Below, one piece after another: positions 30,234 to 38,361 of a stretch of DNA of 64,000 nt. The notes under the pieces are model-generated. The model was not told the origin of the DNA and searched no databases. It saw nothing but the letters and a program-made list of their open reading frames with translations. The stretch spans positions 5,744 through 69,743 of the forward strand of contig CAZFCE010000026.1 of assembly GCA_964517605.1 (NCBI GenBank), in the 5' to 3' direction. The number at the start of each line of letters is the position of its first letter. Positions within the stretch are counted from its first letter, which is position 1. Made by a program: the position numbers and the translations under genes. Origin of the DNA: J095 sp964517605 (GTDB lineage: Bacteria; Chloroflexota; Anaerolineae; 4572-78; J111).

Positions 30234-31073
30234 TTAAGTCCCTTTAATCCAGTTGAACAGCCCCTTCTTTTCGTGTTGGGCCAGAATTTCGGCGGCGCGT
30301 TCACCGCCAATTCTTTCGATGGCCCGGGCCGCCTGCTGGCGCACGCCGGTGTGTTTATCTTTGAGCAGCGGCGCCAGCGGCTCAATGGCCGTGGGGGCTT
30401 TGCATTTACCCAGCGCGTTGGCGGCCCAATAGCGCACCGCCGGTTCGGCATCGGCCAGGGCGCTGATCAGGGTTTTTACCACCCGCGCTTTGTTTAGCCC
30501 TTTGACGTTGTGATCGCTGCAAATATTACCCAGCGCGCGGGCCGAACCGTAGCGGGCGTCTACGTCATCGTCATGGGCCAGCGTTTCCAGCAGCGCATCA
30601 ATGGCGGTTGCGCCCAACTGGTTAATCTGGTAAATGGCAAAATCGTGGTTTTCCGGCTCGTCCAGGGCTTCGATGAGTTGCTGCAACTTTTCGGCCTGCT
30701 GCCGCACCTCTTTTTCTTTAAAGAGACGGGCGCGTTCCTGGTGGATTTTTTGCCACTCGTCCTGCATTTTTTGGCGGCGCGACCGGGCCTGTTCCAGATT
30801 TGCGCCGCAGTTGGAACAGTACACCATGCCAATAAGGTTTTCGGTTTGGCACAGCACGCAATCAATTTTTAGGGGATTGCCGCATTTGGCGCAGTAGCGT
30901 TCGGCAATGGGGTTGATGGTGCGGCAGCCGGGGCAGGCAATGGAGGTGGGCGCTTCCAGTTCGCTGGCAATAAACACCGAGCCGCAACTGCCGCATTCAA
31001 TTTGTTGGCCGGGCGAAAAGTTTTCTTTGAGCGCTGCGCCGCAGTTGGGGCAGGCAAGTTCTTCAATCTTCAT
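30234..31073 (-). CDS. Zinc-ribbon and HEAT-repeat protein
   Basis: A 279-residue soluble protein in three parts. Residues 1-95 hold several Cys-pair ribbons (ACPNCG, ECGSCGSVF, ACPGCR, YCAKCG, CVLCQ, YCSNCG); about 97-135 is a charged coiled coil; about 140-270 is HEAT-like repeats (ATAIDALLETLAHDDDVDARY, AEPAVRYWAANALGKC, HTGVRQQAARAIERIGG), ending KKGLFNWIKGT. This is a scaffold-like architecture with no enzymatic motif. I place the start at ATG 31073, nine bases after AAGGA; 31079 is an alternative. Confidence 0.78.
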   Translation of the reverse strand: MKIEELACPNCGAALKENFSPGQQIECGSCGSVFIASELEAPTSIACPGCRTINPIAERYCAKCGNPLKIDCVLCQTENLIGMVYCSNCGANLEQARSRRQKMQDEWQKIHQERARLFKEKEVRQQAEKLQQLIEALDEPENHDFAIYQINQLGATAIDALLETLAHDDDVDARYGSARALGNICSDHNVKGLNKARVVKTLISALADAEPAVRYWAANALGKCKAPTAIEPLAPLLKDKHTGVRQQAARAIERIGGERAAEILAQHEKKGLFNWIKGT

Positions 31074-31112
31074 GGGCATCTGTCCTTTTGGAAAGGTACC
31101 GATTTTTTGGCG

Positions 31113-32177
31113 TTAACGGGCCACGGCCAGCGGCAGGTTGGCTTCTACATCCAGCCCCCAATCCGAGGTGTGCCCGGCTTGCAGCCGCCAGTAGGCCGCC
31201 GCGCCAATCATGGCGGCGTTATCGGTGCATAGCCAGATGGGCGGCACCAGCACCGGCTGGCTCAGGCTTGTCATCATTTTGTTGCGCAACAGCGCGTTGG
31301 CCGAAACCCCGCCCGCCAGCAGCACTTCGGCCACTTTGTATTCTTCGGCGGCGGCTTTGGTTTTGCTCACCAAAATATCCACCACCGCCATTTGAAACGA
31401 GGCGGCAATATCGGCCACCGGCATTCTGGGCGCGGCCTGCGGTTTGGCCTCGGCTGCGCCCGGCGTCAGTTTATCGGTGCGGGTGTATTTTTGGGTTACG
31501 CGCAGCACCGCCGTTTTTAAGCCGGAAAAGCTAAAATCAAAGCTGTCGCCCATTTTGGCGCGGGGAAATTTGTAGGCGGCGGGATTGCCATCTTTGGCCA
31601 CCCGCTCAATGGCCGGGCCGCCGGGGTAGCCCACGTCCAGCAGGCGGGCCACTTTATCAAAGGCTTCGCCGGCGGCATCATCAATGGTTCGGCCCAGCAA
31701 CTCGTAGTTGCCGTGGTTGCGCACCAGCACCAGCTCGGTGTGGCCGCCCGAAACCAGCAGGCACAGCGCCGGAAATTTTTTGCGGAGCGGATGGCCGCTG
31801 TTTTTGTGGTCCAGCCAGTTAGAATAAAGATGCCCTTCCAGATGATTTACGCCGATGAGCGGCAGCCCTCGCGCCAGCGCCAGCCCTTTGGCGGCGTTAA
31901 CGCCCACCAGCAAACTGCCGGCCAACCCCGGCCCGTAAGTCACCGCGATGGCGTCAATCTCAGCCCAGGTAAGTTGAGCCTGCGCCAGCGCCTCCCGGAT
32001 TACGGCATCTATGGCCAGAATGTGCTGGCGCGAGGCGATTTCGGGGAAAACGCCGCCGTAGCGCCGGTGGATTTCTATTTGGGTCGCCACGATATTCGAG
32101 CAGATTTTAAAACCGTCTTCGATTACGGCGGCGGCGGTTTCATCGCACGAGGTTTCGATGGCAAGGATTTTGGTCAT
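31113..32177 (-). CDS. tsaD: tRNA N6-adenosine threonylcarbamoyltransferase TsaD
   Basis: Transfers the threonylcarbamoyl group to A37 of ANN-decoding tRNAs. The 354-residue ASKHA-fold protein shows ILAIETSCDETAAAVIEDG, the metal site HLEGH (H112, H116), SGGHTELV, TIDDAAGEAFDKVARLL, PGGPAIE and LAGGVSANALLRN. The ATG at 32177 has GGAGA upstream; an open frame further upstream crosses the dispersed palindrome and has no start signal. TsaB, TsaC and TsaE are not in the window. Confidence 0.96.
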   Translation of the reverse strand: MTKILAIETSCDETAAAVIEDGFKICSNIVATQIEIHRRYGGVFPEIASRQHILAIDAVIREALAQAQLTWAEIDAIAVTYGPGLAGSLLVGVNAAKGLALARGLPLIGVNHLEGHLYSNWLDHKNSGHPLRKKFPALCLLVSGGHTELVLVRNHGNYELLGRTIDDAAGEAFDKVARLLDVGYPGGPAIERVAKDGNPAAYKFPRAKMGDSFDFSFSGLKTAVLRVTQKYTRTDKLTPGAAEAKPQAAPRMPVADIAASFQMAVVDILVSKTKAAAEEYKVAEVLLAGGVSANALLRNKMMTSLSQPVLVPPIWLCTDNAAMIGAAAYWRLQAGHTSDWGLDVEANLPLAVAR

Positions 32178-32210
32178 TTTAAAAATTCTCCGGCGAAAGT
32201 AAACGGATGA

Positions 32211-32253
32211 GTGACCGGCGTTTTGCAAAACACCGGTCACTTGCGCTGAATAA
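32211..32253. repeat. Dispersed palindromic element (copy 2 of 2)
   Basis: Arms GTGACCGGCGTTTTG (32211-32225) and CAAAACACCGGTCAC (32226-32240) form a near-perfect palindrome with one mismatch, followed by TTGCGCTGAATAA. Outer arms and tail match the element at 2143-2184, while the loop differs. It separates the Nudix gene from tsaD and may end leftward transcription from the chelatase operon. Confidence 0.65.
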
Positions 32254-32256
32254 GCC

Positions 32257-32808
32257 TTAAATTTTTCCGGCGCGCCAGTTGGCCAGCGCCTGCAAGTTGC
32301 TTTCAAAAATGATGGGTTCCGGCAGTTCATCCGGGCCAAAAAAGCCCAGAGCTTCGCTTTCGTGGGGATTGATGGCCGCTTCGCCGCTCACAACTTTGCC
32401 GGTGTACATAATGGCTACGCCGCTGCCTCTGAAATCCTCATAGTAGTACACATCCAGCAGGCGGGTAATTTCAATATCAAAGCCGGTTTCTTCTTTGCAT
32501 TCACGGCAGGCCGATTGCTGCGGCGTTTCGCCCATTTCCATAAAGCCGCCCGGAAATGACCAACTCCCGCGACCGGGATCCATGGCGCGTTTGAGCATGA
32601 GCACTTTGTCATCTTTCATTACCATTACGGCGGTGGTCAGTTTGGGATCAATAAATTGCACAAAGCGGCAATCGGCATTGGGGCAAACCCGGCGAGTGCG
32701 GCCAAATATAAATTTGTCTACCAGCGGCGTGCAGCAGCGCGGGCAAAATTTAAACCCCTGCCGCAGCATGGCCGCATCGGCTACGGTGAGCAAAGACTCG
32801 TCGGTCAT
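32257..32808 (-). CDS. Nudix hydrolase with N-terminal zinc ribbon
   Basis: A 183-residue protein: a zinc ribbon (FCPRCCTPL ... VCPNADC, about 22-48) followed by a Nudix domain with box GGFMEMGETPQQSACRECKEETGF. The layout resembles the NUDT/NudC-like subgroup, but the NADH-pyrophosphatase SQPWPFPxS signature is not present, so ADP-ribose or another nucleoside diphosphate derivative is as likely. Starts three bases after the UroD-family gene stop and is the last gene of the operon that begins with the EF-G-like gene. Confidence 0.85.
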   Translation of the reverse strand: MTDESLLTVADAAMLRQGFKFCPRCCTPLVDKFIFGRTRRVCPNADCRFVQFIDPKLTTAVMVMKDDKVLMLKRAMDPGRGSWSFPGGFMEMGETPQQSACRECKEETGFDIEITRLLDVYYYEDFRGSGVAIMYTGKVVSGEAAINPHESEALGFFGPDELPEPIIFESNLQALANWRAGKI

Positions 32809-32811
32809 TGA

Positions 32812-33798
32812 TTACCTGGCTTCCACGGCTTTGCGGGCCGCCAGAATGTTGCAGGTGGGCGCGGTGATGGGCGTAACGCAGCCGGTGCCTAAAATAAAAC
32901 GGCGTCCGGCGGTGGCGGTAATGGCGGCGCGGGCTTCGGCAGCAACGGCATCGGGCGTGCCGCGCAGCATGGTGTCCCACTGGCGCAACCCACCGCACAG
33001 GGCCATTTTGGTTTGGCTCAGCGCCTCGCCTAAACTGGGCGGAGTTTCCACATCGTGCCAGTTGATAACCTGGCCGGGGTAGTTGCCAACCAGGTTGAAC
33101 ATTACGTTTTCGCCGTGCAGGTGAATCAGGTTAAACCACATGCCGGCGGTAGCTTCGAGGATTTGCAGATCAAACGGTGAGCCAAATTCCATGTATTCGG
33201 CTTCGGTGAGCAGGTTGTAGCTGGCGTGTTGCACCGCCAAAAATATACCGGCGCAGCCGGTGGCTTTTAGCTTGTCTATAAAGCGAACGGCGGTTTCGGT
33301 AAAGGCGGCCAGCCCGGCTTTTACGGCGTCGGGGTGCTGGCGCATGTCGGCCAGCAGGCGGTCGCCGGCCAGGTATTTGGCCTGCGACAGCGGGTTGAAG
33401 ATGGTCTGGATAAAGGGCGTTTCTTCTTTAACGGATTGGCCAATAATGTGGTTGGCGGTGAGCACTTCGGCCAGCAGCCCGTCGGTGGGTTCCAGCGGTT
33501 TAAGTTTAAACCAATCCTCCGGCGATTGAATGATGGCCGGGCCTTTTTCGCGGTTGCCTTCCTGGTTGCCCAGCCAGGCGCTGGTTGAGCCGTGGCCGGC
33601 AATGCTAAAGTTGCTGCTGGTGGTTACTTTGATAAAGTCAAAATCGTAGGTATGCTGAAAAACCAGCGTGGCCCGCGCCAGTTCGGGGCCGTACTGGTCG
33701 TCTACGGGCCAGTGCCGCCACAGGGCCACCGGCACTCGATCAACGGCAGCGCCGGCAAAAGTTGCTTCCAATCGTTCGCGTTTGCTCATTTTTTGCAT
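32812..33798 (-). CDS. Uroporphyrinogen decarboxylase family protein (not canonical HemE)
   Basis: A 328-residue TIM-barrel protein of the URO-D/MtaA/CmuA superfamily. The opening KRERLEATFAGAAVDRVPVALW is typical of the family, whereas HemE has an R-Q-A-G-R substrate loop that is absent here. VQHASYNLLTEAEYMEF, LHLHGENVMF and GGLRQWDTMLRGTPDAV follow, the last resembling the substrate-loop region of methyltransferase-type members. It may decarboxylate a tetrapyrrole or transfer a corrinoid methyl group. ATG at 33798 has GGGAG eight bases upstream. It lies downstream of the chelatase-like pair. Confidence 0.82.
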   Translation of the reverse strand: MQKMSKRERLEATFAGAAVDRVPVALWRHWPVDDQYGPELARATLVFQHTYDFDFIKVTTSSNFSIAGHGSTSAWLGNQEGNREKGPAIIQSPEDWFKLKPLEPTDGLLAEVLTANHIIGQSVKEETPFIQTIFNPLSQAKYLAGDRLLADMRQHPDAVKAGLAAFTETAVRFIDKLKATGCAGIFLAVQHASYNLLTEAEYMEFGSPFDLQILEATAGMWFNLIHLHGENVMFNLVGNYPGQVINWHDVETPPSLGEALSQTKMALCGGLRQWDTMLRGTPDAVAAEARAAITATAGRRFILGTGCVTPITAPTCNILAARKAVEAR

Positions 33799-33817
33799 GG
33801 TTTTTTCTCCCAATTTT

Positions 33818-34621
33818 TTAGGTAAAACGGAGTTCATCTTTTACAGTTCGGTACAGGGTATCGGCCTTTAAATCTTGCAGGGCGTAACACGGTCCGTTCA
33901 GTTCAACGGCCAACGCCTGCGCCAATCCCCGATCAAAACTGGCGTGTTCCATATTAATAACCACGGCGCGGATGCCTTCTTCCATGATCATTTTTGAAAT
34001 GCGGTGGGCTTCTTCTTGCGCCGGCAAATCCGACATGGAAACGTTGCCCGCGCCGTCGGTGAGCAAAATCATCATGGGCATTATTTCCGGGTGCATACGA
34101 ATTTGCTGGGTGAGCACCCGGTAGGCCAGGTACAGCCCCGCCGACAGCGGTGTTTTGCCGCCAACCGGCACATCGGCCAGCGCTTTTTTGGCCAGTTCAA
34201 CGCTGGTGGTGGGCGGCAGCACCAGCCGGGCTTCTTCTTTTTGAAAAACCACCAGCCCCACCTGGTCGCGGCGCTGGTAGGCATCCAGCAGCAGGCTCAT
34301 AATTGCGCCTTTGGTGGCTTCCATGCGCTCGGCGGCGGCCATGCTCCAACTGGCGTCAACTACAAACAGAATGAGGTTTGAGGCGCGGCGCACGCGCACT
34401 TTATCGTGAATGTCCTGTTTTTCTACCGCCAGCGCCCGGCCGGTGCGGTCTCGGCGAAGCTGGTGGGGGGCGGCGGCGCGAAAGGTGGCATCAAAGGCCA
34501 CATCTTTGGGGCGGCCTTTTACCGGGCGTGCCTGAATGTAGCGGCCACGTTTGCGGTCGGTTTTGGTGTAACTGCGTTTGCCTGCGGCGGTGCGGGTCAT
34601 CTGGTCAATGGGGGTTTGCAA
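33818..34621 (-). CDS. VWA-domain protein, ChlD/BchD C-terminal-like; likely made by -1 frameshift from the ATPase gene
   Basis: Equivalent to the C-terminal integrin-I part of magnesium/cobalt chelatase subunit D. The basic patch GKRSYTKTDRKRGRYIQ and AFDATFRAAAPHQ precede the VWA domain, with MIDAS residues in VVDASWSM (DxSxS), GGKTPLSAG (Thr) and LLTDGAGN (Asp). If it has its own start it would be TTG 34621, with no ribosome site; the first ATG (34600) also lacks one. The same frame is open upstream without a stop through 34622-34760 to the A9 run in the ATPase gene. A -1 slip there gives a 682-residue ATPase-linker-VWA protein. Confidence 0.85.
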   Translation of the reverse strand: MQTPIDQMTRTAAGKRSYTKTDRKRGRYIQARPVKGRPKDVAFDATFRAAAPHQLRRDRTGRALAVEKQDIHDKVRVRRASNLILFVVDASWSMAAAERMEATKGAIMSLLLDAYQRRDQVGLVVFQKEEARLVLPPTTSVELAKKALADVPVGGKTPLSAGLYLAYRVLTQQIRMHPEIMPMMILLTDGAGNVSMSDLPAQEEAHRISKMIMEEGIRAVVINMEHASFDRGLAQALAVELNGPCYALQDLKADTLYRTVKDELRFT

Positions 34622-34707
34622 CCGGCGGGGAGCGAAATCCTGTCCAACCGAGGCCAGGGTGCTGGCCGTGCTTTTATCACCGGAGGATTGTTCGGTGTGC
34701 GGCTGTT

Positions 34708-34735
34708 GAGGCGCCCCCGTAGGCGGGGGCGCCTC
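34708..34735 (-). promoter_or_regulatory. Perfect 12-bp stem-loop downstream of the frameshift site
   Basis: Arms GAGGCGCCCCCG and CGGGGGCGCCTC with a 4-base loop; no mismatch. On the leftward mRNA it begins 25 bases after the A9 run and 11 bases after the ATPase stop codon. No U-run follows, so it is not an intrinsic terminator. It may stall the ribosome for frameshifting; the spacing is longer than usual. Confidence 0.6.
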
Positions 34736-34746
34736 GGAATCTTTAG

Positions 34747-35865
34747 TTAACTCTGAGCCGTTTTTTTTTCCTCGGCGGTGGCGCTATCTGCCCCGGAGTT
34801 GACAGGCTGCGCCTGTTTGGTTTCCTGCTCAATGGCTTCCTGGCGGATTTCTTCCAGCCGCTCGGCCAGTTCCTGAAATTGCACGGTGGTATCCTGGAAC
34901 GGCTGCCGTTTGAGCCGGTGCGGCAGAGCCAGTTCGGCCCCCACCAAAATATCCAGCCGATTGATTTGAGTGCGGTCGTTAAAGGCGGCGTGCGCCAGCG
35001 CGGTTTTTAAGATTACAATGTCGCCCCGGTGGCCGTCAACCTTCATTTCGGCCATCAGTTCGGCAATGGTAAACAGGTCGCGCCGGGTGTAGGTTACTTT
35101 GGGCAGCAGTTCGCGGGCGTGGGTAATTTTGGTGGCCAGCGCCGTTTCTTTGGGCTGCCAGTCCTGGTAAAAGCCTTCGGGGTTTACCTCGTAGCCCAGA
35201 GTGCGTTCCAAAATTTCCATGCGCTGGGTAGAATCGGAAATGCTGCTAATATCCACGCACAACGCAAAGCGGTCTAGTAATTGAGGCCGCAAGTCGCCTT
35301 CTTCGGGGTTCATGGTGCCCACAAACATAAAGCGGGCCGGGTGAGAAAAGCTAATGCCTTCCCGTTCTACCACGTTAATGCCCATTGCCGCCGAATCCAG
35401 CAGCAGGTCAACCACGTGGTCATCAAGCAGGTTAACTTCGTCAACATACAAGAGGCCACGGTTGGCGGCGGCCAGCACGCCCGGCTCAAATTGACGTTCG
35501 CCTTTTTTGATGGCCTGTTCAATGTCCAGCGTGCCTACCACCCGGTCTTCGGTGGCGCTCACGGGCAGGTCTACAAAACGGATGCGGTGTTTGCTCACCC
35601 GCAGTTCTTCGCCCCGGTTTTTGTGCTCCTTCACCCAGTCCGACCAGGTTTCGGGGGCGTTGGGGTCGTCGTTGAACGGCGAATCCACAAACACGTCAAT
35701 TTCGGGCAGGAGTGCAGCCAGGGCGCGGGCGGCGGTACTTTTGGCGGTGCCGCGCTCGCCCCTAATCAGCACGCCGCCAATTTTGGGGTTGATGGCATTC
35801 AGGGTCAGGGCGGTTTTCATGCGCTCCTGGCCCACTATGGCAGTGAACGGAAAAATAGAGGGCAT
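34747..35865 (-). CDS. ChlI/BchI-like AAA+ chelatase ATPase subunit
   Basis: A 372-residue AAA+ ATPase of the magnesium/cobalt chelatase motor family. The N-terminus MPSIFPFTAIVGQERMK is the family signature; Walker A is GERGTAKST (36-44), Walker B is GLLYVDEVNLLDDH, and the ChlI sensor region FMFVGTMNPEEGDLRPQLLDRF is clear. After the AAA+ lid there is a Glu/Gln-rich tail (QEAIEQETKQAQPVNS) and AEEKKTAQS. The EEKK codons are GAG GAA AAA AAA, part of A9 at 34761-34769, a classic A-AAA-AAA slippery site 12 bases before the TAA. ATG at 35865 is one base after the EF-G stop. Substrate porphyrin or corrin is unknown. Confidence 0.88.
   Translation of the reverse strand: MPSIFPFTAIVGQERMKTALTLNAINPKIGGVLIRGERGTAKSTAARALAALLPEIDVFVDSPFNDDPNAPETWSDWVKEHKNRGEELRVSKHRIRFVDLPVSATEDRVVGTLDIEQAIKKGERQFEPGVLAAANRGLLYVDEVNLLDDHVVDLLLDSAAMGINVVEREGISFSHPARFMFVGTMNPEEGDLRPQLLDRFALCVDISSISDSTQRMEILERTLGYEVNPEGFYQDWQPKETALATKITHARELLPKVTYTRRDLFTIAELMAEMKVDGHRGDIVILKTALAHAAFNDRTQINRLDILVGAELALPHRLKRQPFQDTTVQFQELAERLEEIRQEAIEQETKQAQPVNSGADSATAEEKKTAQS
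34761..34769 (-). promoter_or_regulatory. A9 slippery run, candidate -1 ribosomal frameshift site
   Basis: Nine consecutive A on the coding (minus) strand. Zero-frame codons are GAA AAA AAA ACG, ending at a TAA five codons later. After a -1 slip the reading continues AAC GGC TCA GAG TTA into the VWA frame with no stop. Total length 2048 bases plus one re-read base is exactly 683 codons. Confidence 0.65.
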
Positions 35866-35866
35866 T

Positions 35867-37933
35867 CTACTCTTCTTCTTTCTCTTTCTGCGCCTGAGCA
35901 ATGATTTCGGTAGCGATATGGCTGGGCACGGGTTCGTAGTGCGAAATGGTCATGGTGTACACGCCCCGGCCCTGGGTAATCGAGCGGAGTTCGGTGGCGT
36001 ACCGCTGCACTTCGGCCAGCGGAGCCTGCGCGGTGATGATGGTGTTGCCGCGTACCTGTTCCATCCCCGACATCCGCCCGCGTTTGGTACTGAGGTCGCC
36101 CGACACATCGCCGGTAAATTCTTCCGGCACAGTAATCACTAAATTTACAATGGGTTCCAATAAAATGGGGCTGGCCTCGGCAAAGGCCAGTTTAAAGGCT
36201 TCACGGCCCGCAATTTGAAAAGCGATGTCTTTGGAATCAACCGGGTGTTCTTTACCATCGAACACTACCGCCCGCACGTCTACCACCGGGTAGCCGGCCA
36301 GTACGCCCTGGTCAAGCACCTGCCGGATGCCTTTTTCAATGGAAGGCAGGAACGGTTGAGAAATGGTGCCGCCAAAGATGGCGCTTTTGAACTCAAAGCC
36401 CGCGCCACGGTCCATCGGTTCCACGCGCAGATGAACTTCACCAAACTGGCCTGAACCGCCGGTTTGTTTTTTGTGGCGATACTGGGCCGAGGCGGTTTTG
36501 GCCACGGTTTCCATCATGGGCACACGCGGGGTGGCAATATCTACGTTTAAGCCAAACCGCTGCGACATCCGTTTTACGGCGATTTCAACATGGGTTTCGC
36601 CCATACCTTCCAGAATGGTCTGGCGGGTGGCCCGTTCGTAACGATGGTTGAGCGTGGAGTCTTCCTCGACGATGCGGGTGAGGCTTGGCCCCAGCTTGGC
36701 CGAGTCGCCTTGCGATTTGGGCGTTAGCGCCAATCCAAATACGGCATGGGGGTAAACGGTGACCTGTGCTTGCAACGGATGCGTTTTTTCGCTCAACGTG
36801 TCGTTGGTTCTGGTTTCGTTGAGTTTAACCACGCCCACAATATCGCCCGACACGCCTTCTTTGATGGACACCTGTTCTTTACCACGCGGCGAGAAGAGGC
36901 CGCCCACCCGTTCTTCGGCTTCGATCCGGGCGTTGTAGAGCCGACTATCGCCGCGCAACGTGCCCGACCATACCCGCATGTAGCTAACCCGACCGTACTG
37001 GTCGTTGATGGTTTTGAATACCTGCATTGCCAGCGGGCCGGTGGGGTCGGCAGCGAGGGTTTCTTCCTGGTTGGTTTTGGTGTTTTGGGCCACAATTTCG
37101 GTGGCGGTGGGGGTGGGGAAGGTCTTGTGAACGTTGTGCATAAAACTGCGAACCGCCACGTTGGTGGTAGCCGAACCGCAGAACACCGGCACGATTTTGC
37201 GGTTTTTCAGGCCGGCTTGCAGGCCGCGCGCAATTTCATCGGGGGTGAGTTCTTCGCCCTCAAAATATTTCATCATCAATTCGTCGTCGCCTTCGGCGCC
37301 GTATTCAATCACTTGCAGCCGAAACTCTTCGATTTCGTCCGCCATGTGCGCGGGCGCGTCGCCGGCTTTGGCGTCGCTGGTGTAAGATTTGAGGGAAATA
37401 AGGTCCACAATGCCTTTAAACTGCTCATTCTCGCGGATGGGTAATTCCATCGGCACAAACGTGGCGTCAAAGGTTTCGCGGAGTTGTTGAATAACCCGGC
37501 GGTAACTGGCATTGGGCCGATCCATTTTGTTCAAAAAGATGGCAATCGGTTTGTTGTTGTCCATCGCCATTTGCCAGGCCAATTGAGTGCCAACTTCAAT
37601 TCCGGCAGCGCCGTCAAGCACCAGCACGGCTGTGTCGGCCACATGCAGCCCGTTTAATTGTTCTCCGACAAAGTCACCGTATCCGGGGGCATCGAGCACG
37701 TTGAGTTTGTAGCCTTCCCATTCGCACGGAATTACCGACAAACTCATGGACATAGTACGGTTAATTTCTTCCTCGTCGTAGTCGGAAACGGTGTTGCCAT
37801 CCTCCACTCGCCCCAGCCGGTTGGTGGCCCCGGTGTTAAAGAGCATCGCTTCGGCCAGCGATGTTTTACCGCAGCCATTGTGGCCTAACAGGACGATGTT
37901 TCGGATTTTGTCAGTTGTGTAACTACCAGCCAT
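35867..37933 (-). CDS. EF-G-like translational GTPase (paralogue type)
   Basis: A 688-residue GTPase with full EF-G domain order I-V. P-loop is GHNGCGKTSL rather than the canonical AHIDAGKT; switch and G motifs are SLSVIPCEW, DAPGYGDFVGE and NKMDRPNA; domain IV carries GGSGQFGEVHLRVEP and domain V ends GVYTMTISHYEPVPSHI. Sequence features match the EF-G2/FusA2-like group, which is often not the main elongation factor and may act in ribosome recycling or regulation. Ribosome site AAGGAG precedes the ATG, and a consensus promoter lies at 38018-38046. First gene of the chelatase-like operon. Confidence 0.9.
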   Translation of the reverse strand: MAGSYTTDKIRNIVLLGHNGCGKTSLAEAMLFNTGATNRLGRVEDGNTVSDYDEEEINRTMSMSLSVIPCEWEGYKLNVLDAPGYGDFVGEQLNGLHVADTAVLVLDGAAGIEVGTQLAWQMAMDNNKPIAIFLNKMDRPNASYRRVIQQLRETFDATFVPMELPIRENEQFKGIVDLISLKSYTSDAKAGDAPAHMADEIEEFRLQVIEYGAEGDDELMMKYFEGEELTPDEIARGLQAGLKNRKIVPVFCGSATTNVAVRSFMHNVHKTFPTPTATEIVAQNTKTNQEETLAADPTGPLAMQVFKTINDQYGRVSYMRVWSGTLRGDSRLYNARIEAEERVGGLFSPRGKEQVSIKEGVSGDIVGVVKLNETRTNDTLSEKTHPLQAQVTVYPHAVFGLALTPKSQGDSAKLGPSLTRIVEEDSTLNHRYERATRQTILEGMGETHVEIAVKRMSQRFGLNVDIATPRVPMMETVAKTASAQYRHKKQTGGSGQFGEVHLRVEPMDRGAGFEFKSAIFGGTISQPFLPSIEKGIRQVLDQGVLAGYPVVDVRAVVFDGKEHPVDSKDIAFQIAGREAFKLAFAEASPILLEPIVNLVITVPEEFTGDVSGDLSTKRGRMSGMEQVRGNTIITAQAPLAEVQRYATELRSITQGRGVYTMTISHYEPVPSHIATEIIAQAQKEKEEE

Positions 37934-38017
37934 TCAAATCTCCTTAAAGAACGCGTTCATTCGCGAATTTTTTGCACAACTATGTACGATTTTTGCTCCT
38001 TTTCCTGAGCAAGTGAA

Positions 38018-38046
38018 ATTCTAATGTATTTGAAGGGGATTGTCAA
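38018..38046 (-). promoter_or_regulatory. Promoter of the EF-G-like/chelatase operon
   Basis: Minus-strand TTGACA (38041-38046), exactly 17 bases, TAGAAT (38018-38023). Start near 38011, leaving a 5' leader of about 78 bases. Confidence 0.8.
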
Positions 38047-38128
38047 AAGGGGTGGGAGGCCGAGTTTTTGGCCAAAACAGTGATGATGGCGTCTCTAGGG
38101 GGGCTGGGAGTTTCAATTTGCGCCGGTG

Positions 38129-38158
38129 TTGACAACCGACTCTGCCCCATGTTAGAAT
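38129..38158 (+). promoter_or_regulatory. Divergent promoter toward the membrane protein gene
   Basis: TTGACA (38129-38134), 18 bases, TAGAAT (38153-38158). Start near 38165 would give a leader of about 195 bases before the ATG at 38362. The rest of 37934-38361 shows no gene. Confidence 0.6.
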
Positions 38159-38361
38159 CGAAGCGTGTTGTAACTTTACCCGGTTTTCTGCCTCGTTTGG
38201 GGCTGGGCAGGTTTTGCCCCGGATTTTCGCCAGCGACACCTTTTGCGAGCGGTTTCAACGCAAAGCCACAGCCATTACCCAATTGAAACACGGCCTGTTT
38301 TCTGCCGGGGATGGCTGCCACTGGCGGCAGCGCGATAGTTTTTGAGCGGTGAGGTAGTGTT

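Noticed and set aside
36000..37900. Canonical fusA assignment
   Set aside because: The P-loop GHNGCGKT and overall motifs fit an EF-G paralogue, and no rpsL/rpsG/tuf neighbours are present.
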